64,000 nucleotides of DNA from CAVTWD01 sp963738325. GTDB taxonomy: Bacteria; Actinomycetota; Acidimicrobiia; Acidimicrobiales; Ilumatobacteraceae. The notes under the pieces are model-generated. The model had not been told where the DNA came from, did no database searches, and saw only the letters and a list, made by a program, of their open reading frames with translations. The stretch lies in NCBI GenBank assembly GCA_963738325.1, contig CAVTWD010000008.1, forward strand, positions 485,896-549,895, written 5' to 3'. Positions 45,333 through 54,427 of the stretch are shown here, in pieces; positions within the stretch are counted from its first letter, which is position 1; each line of letters starts with the position of its first letter. The translations under genes and the position numbers were made by a program.

Positions 45333-46041
45333 GTGCGGGTCCTGGTCGTCGAGGACTCGCTGAAGCTGGCCGGGTTCCTCCAACGCGGGCTGGTCGAGGA
45401 GCACTTCGCCGTCGACGTCGTCCACTCGGGCGAAACGCCCTGTGGTTGCCGGCGAGACGAACTACGACGCCATCGTCCTCGACATCGGCCTTGGCGCCCC
45501 CGATGGTTTCGAGGTGTGCCGTGGCTTGCGCGCCGCGGGTCGATGGGCGCCCTTGCTCATGCTGACCGCTCGCGACGCGGTCGCGGACCGGGTGCGGGGC
45601 CTCGACGTGGGCGCGGATGACTACCTGATCAAGCCGTTCGCGTTCTCCGAGCTCCTCGCCCGCCTCCGCGCGATGGTCCGCCGCGGCCCCGCCCCGCGAC
45701 CGCCGATCGTCGAAGTGGGCCACCTGGCTCTCGAGGTGTCACGATCTCCGTCGAGGACGACGGCCCTGGCTTCCCGAGCAACTTCGAGGAGCGGGCCTTC
45801 CTGCCCTTCGAGCGGGCTGCGGAACACGGCGGCGACGAGCGCGGCGGCGTGGGGGAGGGCGCCGGCATCGGCCTGGCCAAGGATGGTGGCCGAGAGCCAT
45901 GGTGGCCGGGTCACGGTCGAGCAGGCGTCGGGTGCGCGAGTCGTCATGAAGATCCCGATGGGCGCATCGGAACGGTCCGAGCAGGTGGTGGGCGCCGGCG
46001 AAGGCCGCGAACTTCATCGGCACCGAGGAGGGGGCCGGTAG
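45333..46041 (+). pseudogene. Chimera of response-regulator receiver and histidine-kinase ATPase tail
   Basis: The first 120 codons are an OmpR-type receiver: VRVLVVEDSLKLAGFLQRGLVEEHF, phospho-Asp in YDAIVLDIGLGAPDGF, MLTARD, and KPFAFSELLARLRAMVRR. The winged-helix domain begins at IVEVGHLALEV and stops there. One base on, the sequence is the C-terminal G1/G2 region of a histidine kinase (VTISVEDDGPGFP ... ERAFLPFERAAEHG ... GIGLA) with the tail MVAESHGGRVTVEQASGARVVMKIP. About 110 codons of regulator and the first 300 of kinase must be missing. A frame change near 45895 is also present. One deletion across a two-component operon explains all of it. Confidence 0.75.
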
Positions 46042-46096
46042 TAGCTTCGGGCGACCCTACGGCGCTTCGGGATCAGCGCCACCTCGAGGTGACACC

Positions 46097-46891
46097 ATGG
46101 ATCTGCGGCTGCAGAACCGGGCCGTCGTCGTGACGGGAGCAGGCTCGAACATCGGCCGGGCCGTCGCTCTCACCTTCGCCTCGGAGGGCGCTCGACTCAC
46201 GCTGGCCGACATCGACGCCGACCAGACCGAGCGCGTGGCCGGCACGGCGCTGGGGTGCGGCGCGGCGGACGCGCACTTCGTGCGCACCGACGTCACCGAT
46301 CTCGACCAGGTCGATGCCATGATGGCGAGCGCGCAGGCTCGGCACGGGTCGGTCGACGTGTTGGTCAACGGCGTCGGCTGGGACCAGCTGATGTACTTCA
46401 CCGAGACGACACCCGAGTTCTGGCAGAAGGTGATCGCCATCAACTACCTCGGGGTGCTCAACTGCACTCGCGCCGCGTTGCGCTACATGATCCCGCAACA
46501 ACGAGGCGCGATCGTGTCGATCTCCTCCGACGCCAGCCGGCAGGGCGAGCCTCGTGAGGCCGTCTACGGGGGCGTCAAGGCGGCGATCAACAGTTTCATG
46601 AAGACCATCGCCAAGGAGAACGGCCGAGCCGGCATCCGATGCAACGTCGTGTGCCCCGGCGTGACGATCCCGGAAGCCGACGAGGAGGTGGGCGAGGCGA
46701 GCATGTGGCGTGACCGGGACCAGATGTTCACGGAAGAGCAGCTCGAGAAGATCGCCCGCGGCCTGCCGCTGCGCAAGCTGGGCCGGCCCCAGGACGTCGC
46801 CAACGCAGTCGTCTTCCTGGCCTCGGACGCGGCCGGCCATGTGACGGGACAGGTGTTGTCGGTGTCGGGCGGCTACAGCATGGCGGGCTGA
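46097..46891 (+). CDS. SDR-family dehydrogenase (BadH/2-hydroxycyclohexanecarboxyl-CoA type)
   Basis: An intact 264-residue SDR, ATG at 46097 with GAGGTG upstream. The cofactor motif is VTGAGSNIGRAVALTFA, Asp at ADIDAD favours NAD+, NGVGWD is the N-A-G equivalent, SISSDASRQGEPREAVYGGVKAA holds the catalytic Ser and YxxxK, and the tail is SVSGGYSMAG. Sequence and neighbourhood match 2-hydroxycyclohexanecarboxyl-CoA dehydrogenases (BadH), because the convergent gene is a BadI-like ring hydrolase. Generic 3-hydroxyacyl dehydrogenase is the alternative. Confidence 0.8.
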   Translation: MDLRLQNRAVVVTGAGSNIGRAVALTFASEGARLTLADIDADQTERVAGTALGCGAADAHFVRTDVTDLDQVDAMMASAQARHGSVDVLVNGVGWDQLMYFTETTPEFWQKVIAINYLGVLNCTRAALRYMIPQQRGAIVSISSDASRQGEPREAVYGGVKAAINSFMKTIAKENGRAGIRCNVVCPGVTIPEADEEVGEASMWRDRDQMFTEEQLEKIARGLPLRKLGRPQDVANAVVFLASDAAGHVTGQVLSVSGGYSMAG

Positions 46892-46905
46892 GACGGGGCA
46901 GGCGC

Positions 46906-47700
46906 TCAGCGGTACGGGCCGAAGTCGGGCGAGCGCTTCTCCGTGAACGCCGCCACTCCCTCGCGTGCTTCGGGCGTGTGGACGAACAGCTCGAGGCTGT
47001 CGAAGGCGAGCTGCCCGACACCCGCGATGTGCTCGGTCTCGGCGTTGAACGAGTGCTTCAGCACCTTGAGCGCGGTCGGCGAGAGCCGCAGTGCCTCATC
47101 GGCCCAGCTGCGCACGGTGGCGCGGAGTTCGGCCAGCGGCACGACCGCGTTGGCGAGGCCCCACCGCTCGGCGGTCTCGGCCGTGTACTGGCGGCAGAAG
47201 ATCCAGACCTCACGAGCTCGCTTCTGACCGACGATGCGGGCGAGATAGGCGGAGCCGAAACCGGCATCGAAGGACCCGACCCTCGGGCCCGTCTGCCCGA
47301 ACATGGCGTGGTCGGCGGCGATCGTGATGTCACACAGGACGTGCAGCACGTGCCCACCACCGATCGCGTACCCGTTCACCGCGGCGATGACGGGCTTGGG
47401 CACATCGCGGATCAGCCGGTGCAGCGTCTCGACTTCGAACAGCCCGGATTCGGTCGGCCCGTAGTCGCCGGTCTCGCCGCGCTGCTTCTGGTCGCCTCCC
47501 GTGCAGAAGGCTCTGTCGCCCGCGCCGGTCAGCGCGATGACGCCAACGGACCGATCCACCCAGGCCGCCTTGAAGCAGCGGATCAGCTCGTCGATCGTGC
47601 GGCCTCGAAACGCGTTGTAGCGCTCCGGACGGTTGATCGTGATCCAGGCCAGGCCGGCATCGACCTCATAGGTGACGTCAGTCAGTTCGTCGAGCTCCAC
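46906..47700 (-). CDS. Crotonase-fold ring hydrolase/synthase, BadI/MenB-like
   Basis: An intact 264-residue enzyme (GTG 47700) of the MenB/BadI branch. Key motifs are GDRAFCTGGDQKQRGETGDYG, VNGYAIGGGHVLHVLCDITIAADHAMFGQTGPRVGSFDAGFGS (the second oxyanion site and the substrate Asp), and REVWIFCRQYTAETAERWGL. MenB makes dihydroxynaphthoyl-CoA for menaquinone; BadI opens 2-ketocyclohexanecarboxyl-CoA. No other men genes lie here, while a BadH-like SDR converges on it with 14 bp between stops, so BadI is preferred. Both functions share all visible residues. Confidence 0.8.
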   Translation of the reverse strand: MELDELTDVTYEVDAGLAWITINRPERYNAFRGRTIDELIRCFKAAWVDRSVGVIALTGAGDRAFCTGGDQKQRGETGDYGPTESGLFEVETLHRLIRDVPKPVIAAVNGYAIGGGHVLHVLCDITIAADHAMFGQTGPRVGSFDAGFGSAYLARIVGQKRAREVWIFCRQYTAETAERWGLANAVVPLAELRATVRSWADEALRLSPTALKVLKHSFNAETEHIAGVGQLAFDSLELFVHTPEAREGVAAFTEKRSPDFGPYR

Positions 47701-47842
47701 GGGGATGACACTACGAGGCCGCACGAGGATCGCGGGCGCCTTCCGTGTCACGTCATGCTTGACACGGCTGGGGTGAGAAGCCACTCGTCGGGCGGGCTTG
47801 ATCGCCGACGTCCGTCGTCCAGACGAAGACGCCGCTTGGGCC

Positions 47843-49097
47843 TCACACCCCGCCAGCGCGGGCCGCGTCGGCGCGTGTGAACTGGATCCACCGCGGTTGG
47901 AGGCGCTCGCCGGTGGGATGAGCCCAGCGCGGCGGCCGATGAATGTTCCTCGGTGCCGGCGGCGCCGGCGGCGTGCCGGACAGCGGCCGCCCTCGGGCGT
48001 CGGTGAAGACGAGCCCGTCCGGCCCGTCGGCATCACCGCTGATGCCGAGTAGTCCTTGGTGGTGCATTCGGTGATGCCGGTGGCACAGGGCTACGAGATT
48101 CGAGCTCTCGGTGGGGCCGCCGTCCTCCCAGTGGACGACGTGGTGCAACTGGACCCGGTGGCGCGTGCAGCCGGGCACCCGGCATCCGCGGGTCGCGCTC
48201 CTCCACCAGCCGGCGCAACGCCGTCGACACGATCCGCGTGGAACGTCCAACGTCGACCGGGCGGCCGTCACGAAGACCCACCACCACGCCATCGGCATCG
48301 CACAAAAGTTCGCGGCGCAGCGACGCCGGGAGCACCGGCCCTGCATGCCAGCAGGCCCGGGAGCCGTCGGTACGCACATGGAAGACGGCTCGGAAGGCCT
48401 CTCGCCGAGCGGGTGACTCGACCGCACCCAATGACCGCTGCGCCACGTCGACCAACGCATCGGCCCACGTGACGTCGACCTCCCCTGCGTGGAAGAGGCG
48501 ATCGTGCGCTTCGCGCAACGCGGCATCGACCACCGCGCCATGGTCAGCGTCGAGCACCGCGCGCAACCGGTAGTAGCCGCGCTCGTCGAACATGCCGGAC
48601 ACGAAACACGGATCGGGATGTTCCTGCGTCGTTGCCGTATCAGGCTCGTCGAACGTGTAGCGGCTCAGCGTGCGGCCCAGCTGGGACACGGTGGCCGACC
48701 GGGCGAACGCGGCCACGTCGGCATCGAAGGCGGGCGGCGTGTGACGCGCCACGACCGAGACCTGGTCGACGGAGAGCTCGCCCGCGCCGAACGCCGCGAA
48801 CGTCGCCGGCAGCTCCAGCCGGCGGCGGGCCATCTGCACGACCTGCCGCGCTCGCCCCGTTGACAGCCCCGTCCGCCAGGCCACCCATTGCTCACAGCAG
48901 TGGATCCCGGCTCCCTCCCAGCAGCTCAACTCCAACGTCTGCGCCACGAGGGCGACGAGGCGAGCATGGGCCGCGTTCAGCTCACCGCACACCTCCGCCA
49001 ACGCCAACTCGATCTCCGCCGAGGCCATCGCCGACGCGCCGGCCGGAGTGCCGGTCGACGTCACGCCCTCGGCCCTTGTGTCAGTCCTTGCATCCAT
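47843..49097 (-). CDS. DUF222/13E12-type HNH endonuclease, one frameshift
   Basis: A 418-residue protein. The N-terminal DUF222 (13E12 repeat) helical domain has VAWRTGLSTGRARQVVQMARR and LSVDQVSVVARHTPPAFD. The C-terminal zinc-binding HNH motif CRVPGCTRHRVQLHHVVHWEDGG is followed by NLVALCHRHHRMHHQG. The two halves join across an indel near 48190. These genes are abundant and mobile in actinobacteria, and this one lies on the edge of a cluster of broken insertion sequences. Nuclease activity is likely; target unknown. Confidence 0.85.
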
Positions 49098-49222
49098 GGG
49101 GTCAACCTACGCAAGGGGTGTCACAGAGATATCTCGGGCGAGCTCCGCCCAGCCTCGGGCCGCGCGCAGACCCCGTTGGCCCCCACCGGCTGCCTTCAGT
49201 CGAGGCCGATCCAACTTAGCTC

Positions 49223-49625
49223 AGAGGCTGTCGCGAATGTTTCGCCAGCGCGATCAGGGTGTTGCTGGTTGGGTGAGTCGGCGGAGGAGGTAGCGGCTGT
49301 GGGCGGCCCATACGAAGCCTTCGGTGACAACCGGGTCGCGTTCATAGTCGATTTGGAGGCGTCGACTGTTCATGAGCCATGACCAGGTTCGTTCGACGAT
49401 CCACCGCTTCGGTAGGGCGATGAACTGGTGGGGTGGATGCGGTTCACGACCTCGACGGCGACGTGATGGGACCGGCAGTGCTCGACGAAGGTTGTCTTGA
49501 ACCCGGCGTCACACCACAGCCGAGCGAAGCGCGACGAGCGAGCCCGGGCGCCGTCGGCGACGGTGATCCTGAAGGGTCCAGCAACAAGATCGCGGTCTTG
49601 ACCAGGTACGACACGCTCGGGCACG
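49223..49625 (-). mobile_element. IS5-family transposase, C-terminal fragment and one end
   Basis: The minus strand encodes the last 120 residues of an IS5-type DDE transposase. They read AGFKTTFVEHCRSHHVAVEVVNRI, then one frame over FIALPKRWIVERTWSWLMNSRR and EGFVWAAHSRYLLRRLT, where RWIVERTW is the conserved E region. It stops at 49254-49256. The sequence GAGGCTGTCGCGAATGTTTC at 49223-49242 looks like the element's terminal repeat. The other two-thirds are missing. Confidence 0.75.
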
Positions 49626-49635
49626 CTCCTCGCCG

Positions 49636-49937
49636 GTGGCGCTCAGCTTCCTCTACCGCCTGGTCCGCCGTGTCGTCGAGTTGCTCCGGATCCACCGGAT
49701 GGACGGCGTTGCCAAGGACGCCGAGATCTTGGTGCTGTGCCAGCAACTGGCCGTGCTCAGCCGTCAAGTCGTCGTCCCCGCTTCTGCTGGTCGGACCGGG
49801 CGCTCGTGGCCACGCCGGCAAGACTTGTGCCGCGTGAGCGCGAGGCAGCCTTCCTCGTCACCCCCGAGACGATCCTGCGCTGGCATCGTGGCCTGGTCCG
49901 TCGGCGCTCGCCATACCCGCAGCGACGACCAGGACGG
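49636..49937 (+). mobile_element. N-terminal fragment of an integrase-type transposase
   Basis: About 100 codons with one frame change, reading VVELLRIHRMDGVAKDAEILVLCQQLAVL, then RALVATPARLVP and FLVTPETILRWHRGLVRRRSPYPQRRPG. This is the leading helix-turn-helix region of a family related to the complete transposase immediately downstream, where the same ILRHQLAVL and LVTPDTLLRWHR motifs recur. The reading is cut at 49938 by the left end of that second element. Confidence 0.7.
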
Positions 49938-51085
49938 CTGTGGGTGCCGGAAACTCGGTCGTGGGTGTTGACCAGCGACTACGCCGGCCGATCCTGGAGC
50001 CTCATGTATCGCGTTCTGTACCGGTTCCTCGCCGCGCTGGCTCGCCTCGCAGTGCGTTCCGGGCGTTCGAAGGACCTCGAGATCATCGTGTTGCGCCACC
50101 AACTCGGCGTGCTCCGCCGCCAGATCGACCGCCCCGCCCTCAACGACGGCGACCGGAGCGTGCTCGGCGCGATCGCAGCCCGGCTCCCCCGCCCATGCCG
50201 TCACGGCTGGCTCGTCACGCCCGACACGCTCCTGCGCTGGCACCGCCGCCGCATCGCCCCCCACTGGACCCAACCACAGCGACCACCGGGCCGACGCTCC
50301 ACATCGGCGGAGCTGCGGCGACTCATCGTGGCGATGGCCACCGAGAACCCGACATGGGGCTACCGGCGAATCCACGGCGAACTCGTCGGCCTCGGCCATC
50401 GGCTGGCCGCCTCGACGATCTGGCAGACCCTCCCCACCGCCGGCATCGACCCCGCACCCGAACGCTCCAGCGTGACCTGGTCGCAGTTCCTGCGCTCCCA
50501 GGCTGCGGTTGCCTGTGACTTCGCCACCATCGACACCCGTCATCCTGCGCCGGTTCTACCTGCTGTTCTTCATCGACATCCCCACCAGGTCCGTCTACCT
50601 CGGTGGCATCACCGAACACCCCACCGGAGCATGGACCACACAGGCCGCACGGAACCTGTTCCTGCGCCACCGCGACCAACTCTGCGGAGCACGGACGCTG
50701 GTGCGCGATCGAGCCAGCCAGTTCATCGCCGCCTTCGACGAGATCTTCCGCACCGACGGCCTCAAGATCCTGAAAGCCCCGATCCGCACCCCGGTGGCGA
50801 ACGCATTCGCCGAACGCTGGATCGGGACCCTGCGACGCGAGCTCCTCGACCGCACCCTCGTCTGGAACCAGCGACAACTCCAACGCCTCGTCGTCGACTA
50901 CATCGACCACTACAACACCCACCGGCCCCACCGCGCCCTCGACCAGATGCCACCCACCGGCGGCCAAGCTCCGAACCCGCCCCACCAGCAGATCCGACTG
51001 GTGAAATCGACCCGCTGCAACGGACTCATCAACGAGCACCAACAAGCCGCCTGATCAGCCACGACCGAGTTTCCGGCACCCACAG
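49938..51085 (+). mobile_element. Insertion sequence with 27-bp perfect terminal inverted repeats, nested in another
   Basis: The left end (49938-49964, beginning CTGTGGGTGCCGGAAACTCG) is perfectly repeated in inverse at 51059-51085. The interval holds one transposase gene. No clear target duplication longer than GG is seen. The left flank is a cut-off transposase fragment of the same broad family and the right flank is an IS1595 fragment, so this copy landed inside older debris. Confidence 0.88.
50004..51054 (+). CDS. Integrase-core transposase, one frameshift
   Basis: An rve-type DDE transposase of about 350 residues. The N-terminal part (MYRVLYRFLAALARLA, EIIVLRHQLGVLRRQ, PTWGYRRIHGELVGLGHRL) holds the helix-turn-helix and HTH_21-like region. 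The catalytic core reads ACDFATIDT, then FYLLFFIDIPTRSVYLGG, then the second Asp in VRDRASQFIAAFDEIF and the Glu in NAFAERWIGTLRRELLD. The frames join at an extra C in a run of three near 50537 (GACACCCGTC for GACACCGTC). A single read error or mutation would disable it. It ends TGA at 51052-51054. Confidence 0.82.
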
Positions 51086-51362
51086 GGTGCACCGTGTCGC
51101 CTCCCTGGTCAAGCGGTGGCTCCTGGGCACCCAGCAGGGCGGGATCGCCCCAGCCATCTCCAGGACTACCTCGACGAGTTCACCTTCCGCTTCAACCGGC
51201 GAACCAGCCGAGCCCGCGGACTGCTGTTCTTCCGGCTCCTCGAACAGGCAGCGGTCACCGACCCGGTGCGCTACACCGACCTCGTCGCCACCCCCGGGAC
51301 CGGCAACCGCAGCGCACACCCGCCGGGCCGCCACCGCACCGCCCCCGACACACTCGCTATTC
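51086..51362 (+). mobile_element. IS1595-family transposase, C-terminal fragment
   Basis: Directly after the right end of the nested element the sequence reads VHRVASLVKRWLLGT, then (one frame over) HLQDYLDEFTFRFNRRTSRARG and LLFFRLLEQAAVTDP. This is the C-terminal end of an IS1595/ISXO2-type transposase, with the N..W..R.R catalytic-tail pattern. The N-terminal three-quarters are absent. The following 51363-51497 holds nothing I recognise. Confidence 0.72.
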
Positions 51363-51497
51363 CTCCGCTCGACGTCCCTGGCGCCTCCCGACCGGCTGAC
51401 CAGGGCCACTGCACTCAGATGGATACCTCCTCCAAGGGATATAGAAGCCGCGGGATGACCAGGGCCTCCGCTCGGTGAGGCTCGCAAACGACTGACC

Positions 51498-52298
51498 TCA
51501 TGTTCCTTGGAAGCGCGCGGCGCGCCGTTCGATGAAGGCCCGCACGCCCTCTTGCACGTCGGCGGTGTCGTTGAGGAAGTTCACGGTGAGCTCGGCGTCG
51601 CCGAGCGCCTGTTCGAACGTGAGCTCCTGGGCGCGGCGCATCATGCGCTTCGCCAGTCTTATGGCTAGGGGTGGCCCGGAGGCGAGCCGGATGGCGAGGT
51701 CGGTCACGTGCGCTTCGAGTTCCTCGTCGGGTACGACCTCGGTCACCAGTCCAAGGCGTTTCGCCTCTCCGGCGTCGTATACCTCGTGGAGCCACGTCAT
51801 CCGCAGCGCCGCGTCAAGTCCCATGGCCCGGGGGAACAGCCATGCACCGCCCTCGTCGGGGAGGAGCGCTGCGAGGCTGCTGGTGTCACCCAGGCGGGCT
51901 GACGCGGCCGCCACGCGGAGGTCGCAGAGCAATGCGAGCGTCAGCCCACCGGCAACGGCGGGGCCGTTGATCTTGGCGATCACCGGTTTGTCGAGACGAT
52001 GGAGGGCGAGGTTGACCGCGTGCGCCGCCTCGCGCAGCACCGAGCCGTGGCCGAGTTGGCGACTCGTCGCTTCGTCGATTTCCACGGTCGACCGGACGTC
52101 GCCGCCCGAGCAGAACCCGCGGCCTGCTCCGGTGAGGACGAGCACACGGCAGGTGTCGTCGCGGGCGTAGCGGTCGAGGGCGTCGACCAGCTCGCGGCAC
52201 ATGCGGGAGGTGTACACGTTTAGGGTCTCTGGGCGGTGCAGCGTCAGCCGGGCGATTGACGGGTTGTCCGTGTCGTAGAGAATGTCGTGATACTCCAT
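51498..52298 (-). CDS. Enoyl-CoA hydratase/isomerase family protein
   Basis: An intact 266-residue crotonase (ATG 52298). The first oxyanion motif is GAGRGFCSGGDVRS, the second INGPAVAGGLTLALLCDLRVAAASAR. The Glu of hydratases falls in LLPDEGGAWLFPRAMG, and the tail is DVQEGVRAFIERRAARF. It is divergent from the TetR gene at 52410, with a GACGTCAAGTT motif in the 111-bp gap. It probably supplies the hydratase step for the fadD-liv-fadE operon 1 kb away. Confidence 0.88.
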   Translation of the reverse strand: MEYHDILYDTDNPSIARLTLHRPETLNVYTSRMCRELVDALDRYARDDTCRVLVLTGAGRGFCSGGDVRSTVEIDEATSRQLGHGSVLREAAHAVNLALHRLDKPVIAKINGPAVAGGLTLALLCDLRVAAASARLGDTSSLAALLPDEGGAWLFPRAMGLDAALRMTWLHEVYDAGEAKRLGLVTEVVPDEELEAHVTDLAIRLASGPPLAIRLAKRMMRRAQELTFEQALGDAELTVNFLNDTADVQEGVRAFIERRAARFQGT

Positions 52299-52354
52299 CC
52301 GATCCCTTTGACCGTCGTCAGATCAGAGCGCTATCCAACCTCGAAGGTGATTCT

Positions 52355-52368
52355 GACGTCAAGTTCGA
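52355..52368. promoter_or_regulatory. Regulon motif between enoyl-CoA hydratase and TetR genes
   Basis: GACGTCAAGTTCGA, identical over all 14 bases to the motif upstream of fadD (60984-60997), with TGACGTCA as a perfect 8-bp palindrome at its 5' part. It is a probable operator for the adjacent TetR protein. Confidence 0.6.
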
Positions 52369-52409
52369 GGCTTTGAACCACCATGACAAGCTACTCTCGG
52401 GGAGCATGA

Positions 52410-53108
52410 ATGAATCGCAGGAACGGCGACGAGAAGGATGACGGCGGGGTTGCGGCGGTAGCAATGCCGCTGAAGGCCAGAGGCTTGCGGACCCGCAAGC
52501 GGTTACTCGAGGCGGCTCGCCGGATCTTCGAGCGTGACGGATTCCTCGCTGCTCGTGTTACGGACATTGCCGATGAGGCTGGCGTCGCCCACGGCTCGTT
52601 CTACACGTACTTCGGGTCGAAGGAGGAGATCTTCAGAGAGCTCTTCCTTGACGTCGAGGCAACGATGCTAATCTCGTCGGCGGCGTCGCGCGACCCGGAT
52701 CCGTGGCGATCGATCGAGGCGGCGAACCGCCGCTATCTCGAGGTGTATCGAGACAACGCAGCACTCATCGCGAACTGGGAGCAGGTTGCCGCGTTCGACA
52801 CCGACTTCAGCCGGCTGCTCCGGGACTGGGGGTATGAGAAGTTCGTCATACGTTCGGAGCGCGCCATTCGCCGCTGGCAGGGTGAGGGTCTCGCCGACCC
52901 TGACGTCGACCCCGTATACGCCGCCCACGCGCTCAGCCACATGGTGACGCGGTTCGCATACGTGATGTTTGCGCTCAAAGAGCCATTCGAGTTCGAGACC
53001 GCGGTCGAGGAATTGACGCGCCTGTGGGCGAACGCGATCGGTGTACAGAAGCCGGGCCGAGCAGCTATCCGCTCGGACGGCGCGCCAGCCGACGCCACCA
53101 GGCGCTGA
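52410..53108 (+). CDS. TetR/AcrR family transcriptional regulator
   Basis: An intact 232-residue regulator. The DNA-binding domain is RKRLLEAARRIFERDGFLAARVTDIADEAGVAHGSFYTYFGSKEEIF, a full TetR helix-turn-helix. The ligand domain is alpha-helical (SIEAANRRYLEVYRDNAALIANWEQ), a pattern frequent in regulators of acyl-CoA genes. Two ATGs compete: 52406 opens a 12-codon frame, while 52410 gives the full protein and is nine bases after GGGGAG. Expected to repress the hydratase, the fadD-liv-fadE operon and itself. Confidence 0.88.
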   Translation: MNRRNGDEKDDGGVAAVAMPLKARGLRTRKRLLEAARRIFERDGFLAARVTDIADEAGVAHGSFYTYFGSKEEIFRELFLDVEATMLISSAASRDPDPWRSIEAANRRYLEVYRDNAALIANWEQVAAFDTDFSRLLRDWGYEKFVIRSERAIRRWQGEGLADPDVDPVYAAHALSHMVTRFAYVMFALKEPFEFETAVEELTRLWANAIGVQKPGRAAIRSDGAPADATRR

Positions 53109-53182
53109 CACGACTGCGATCAGAATGGGCGCGGCGGTGGCTGGTGACGACACGCAACACCGGCGCTCGTCCGGCCATCGCG

Positions 53183-54427
53183 TCAGCTCCGCTCTGGTCG
53201 GGGCTCGCGTGGGAGGCCCAGGCCGCGCTCGGCGATGATGTTGCGCTGGATCTCGCTCGTTCCGGCCGCAATGGTCAGCCCACGGCTCCATAGGAAGGCG
53301 TTCTGCCATCGCGACCACCCGTCCCCGCCGTCTGGGCGAAGGGTCGATGATGGCCCGAATGCGTCGACCGCGACCTCACCCATGCGGGTTTGGGCCTCGC
53401 TCCAGAACAGCTTCGAGGTGAGTTCGATCGGGCCAGCAGGTCGCCCGAGCCGCTCCGCCTCGAGCAGGCGGTCGTTGTGCCACTGGAGGAGACGGTTCTT
53501 GATGTGGAGGGCGACGACGTTGCGCCGCGTGAGCGGTGACTGCAGTCGGCCGAGTGCGCGGAGCTCGCCGATCAGACTGTCGACATCGCGGTCGAACTGG
53601 ATGCACCACTCCGTGAGCAGGTTGCTGCGCTCGTGCGCGAGGGTGGCGTTGGCGATGGTCCATCCGTCACCCATGGCGCCGACGACGTTCGCGACCGGTG
53701 TGCGAGCCTCGCTGAAGAACGTCTCGCAGAATTCCGATGTTCCGGCAAGCTGGCGGATAGGCCGGACCTCGACACCCGGCGTAGCCATCGGCATCACGAC
53801 GTAGGAGAGACCCCGGTGTTTGGGCGCCGCCGGGTCGGTGCGACACAGGAGGAAGATCCAGTTCGCTCGCGTCGCACCTGAGGTCCAAACCTTCTGGCCC
53901 GTGATCACGAGGTCGTCACCGTCGATGACGCCTCGCGTCTTCAGGCTGGCCAGGTCGGAGCCGCTGTCGGGCTCGGAGAAGCCCTGGCACCAGCGGTCCT
54001 CGCCCGAGATGATTCTCGGCAGGAACCGCTCCTGCTGCTCGTGCGTGCCGTGGCGCATGAGCGTCGGGCCGAACATCGCCTCGCCCATCCCTCGCAGGAT
54101 CCTCGGCATGCGGGCGCGCGCGAACTCGCGATCGGCGATGGCCATTTCGACGGGACCGAAGCCGAGCCCTCCGAACTGGACGTCCCAATGGGGGCAGATC
54201 AGCTTCATTTCGAGCAGATCGCCCTCCCAGTCGCGATACGCGGCAGCAACATCACCGCCATACTCGTCGGCGATAGTGGGCTCGACATCACCGTCGTACT
54301 CGTACAGACGGAAGCTGTCGAGGCCGTCGAGCGCCGCCCGTCGGTGTTCCTCGAGCCAGGCGCGAAGCGCCGAACGCAGGGCATCCTCACCGTTTCGCGC
54401 GACCTTCGCCAGATTCACTGCGCTCAC
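53183..54427 (-). CDS. Acyl-CoA dehydrogenase
   Basis: An intact 414-residue flavoenzyme. The adenine-nucleotide region is RWCQGFSEPDSGSDLASLKT, the substrate cavity block is VITGQKVWTSGATRANWIFLLCRTDP, and the FAD/CoA tail is FLWSRGLTIAAGTSEIQRNIIAERGLGLPREP. The catalytic base is not certain; it may lie in the AFGPSST to AAGTSEIQ region. The GTG at 54427 overlaps the livF stop (GTGA). Last gene of the fadD-livKHMGF operon, catalysing the first beta-oxidation step. Confidence 0.92.
   Translation of the reverse strand: MSAVNLAKVARNGEDALRSALRAWLEEHRRAALDGLDSFRLYEYDGDVEPTIADEYGGDVAAAYRDWEGDLLEMKLICPHWDVQFGGLGFGPVEMAIADREFARARMPRILRGMGEAMFGPTLMRHGTHEQQERFLPRIISGEDRWCQGFSEPDSGSDLASLKTRGVIDGDDLVITGQKVWTSGATRANWIFLLCRTDPAAPKHRGLSYVVMPMATPGVEVRPIRQLAGTSEFCETFFSEARTPVANVVGAMGDGWTIANATLAHERSNLLTEWCIQFDRDVDSLIGELRALGRLQSPLTRRNVVALHIKNRLLQWHNDRLLEAERLGRPAGPIELTSKLFWSEAQTRMGEVAVDAFGPSSTLRPDGGDGWSRWQNAFLWSRGLTIAAGTSEIQRNIIAERGLGLPREPRPERS

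Noticed and set aside
46906..47700. Assignment as menB of a menaquinone operon
   Set aside because: All visible residues are shared with BadI, there is no other men gene in the window, and the adjacent SDR favours BadI; kept as an ambiguous call.
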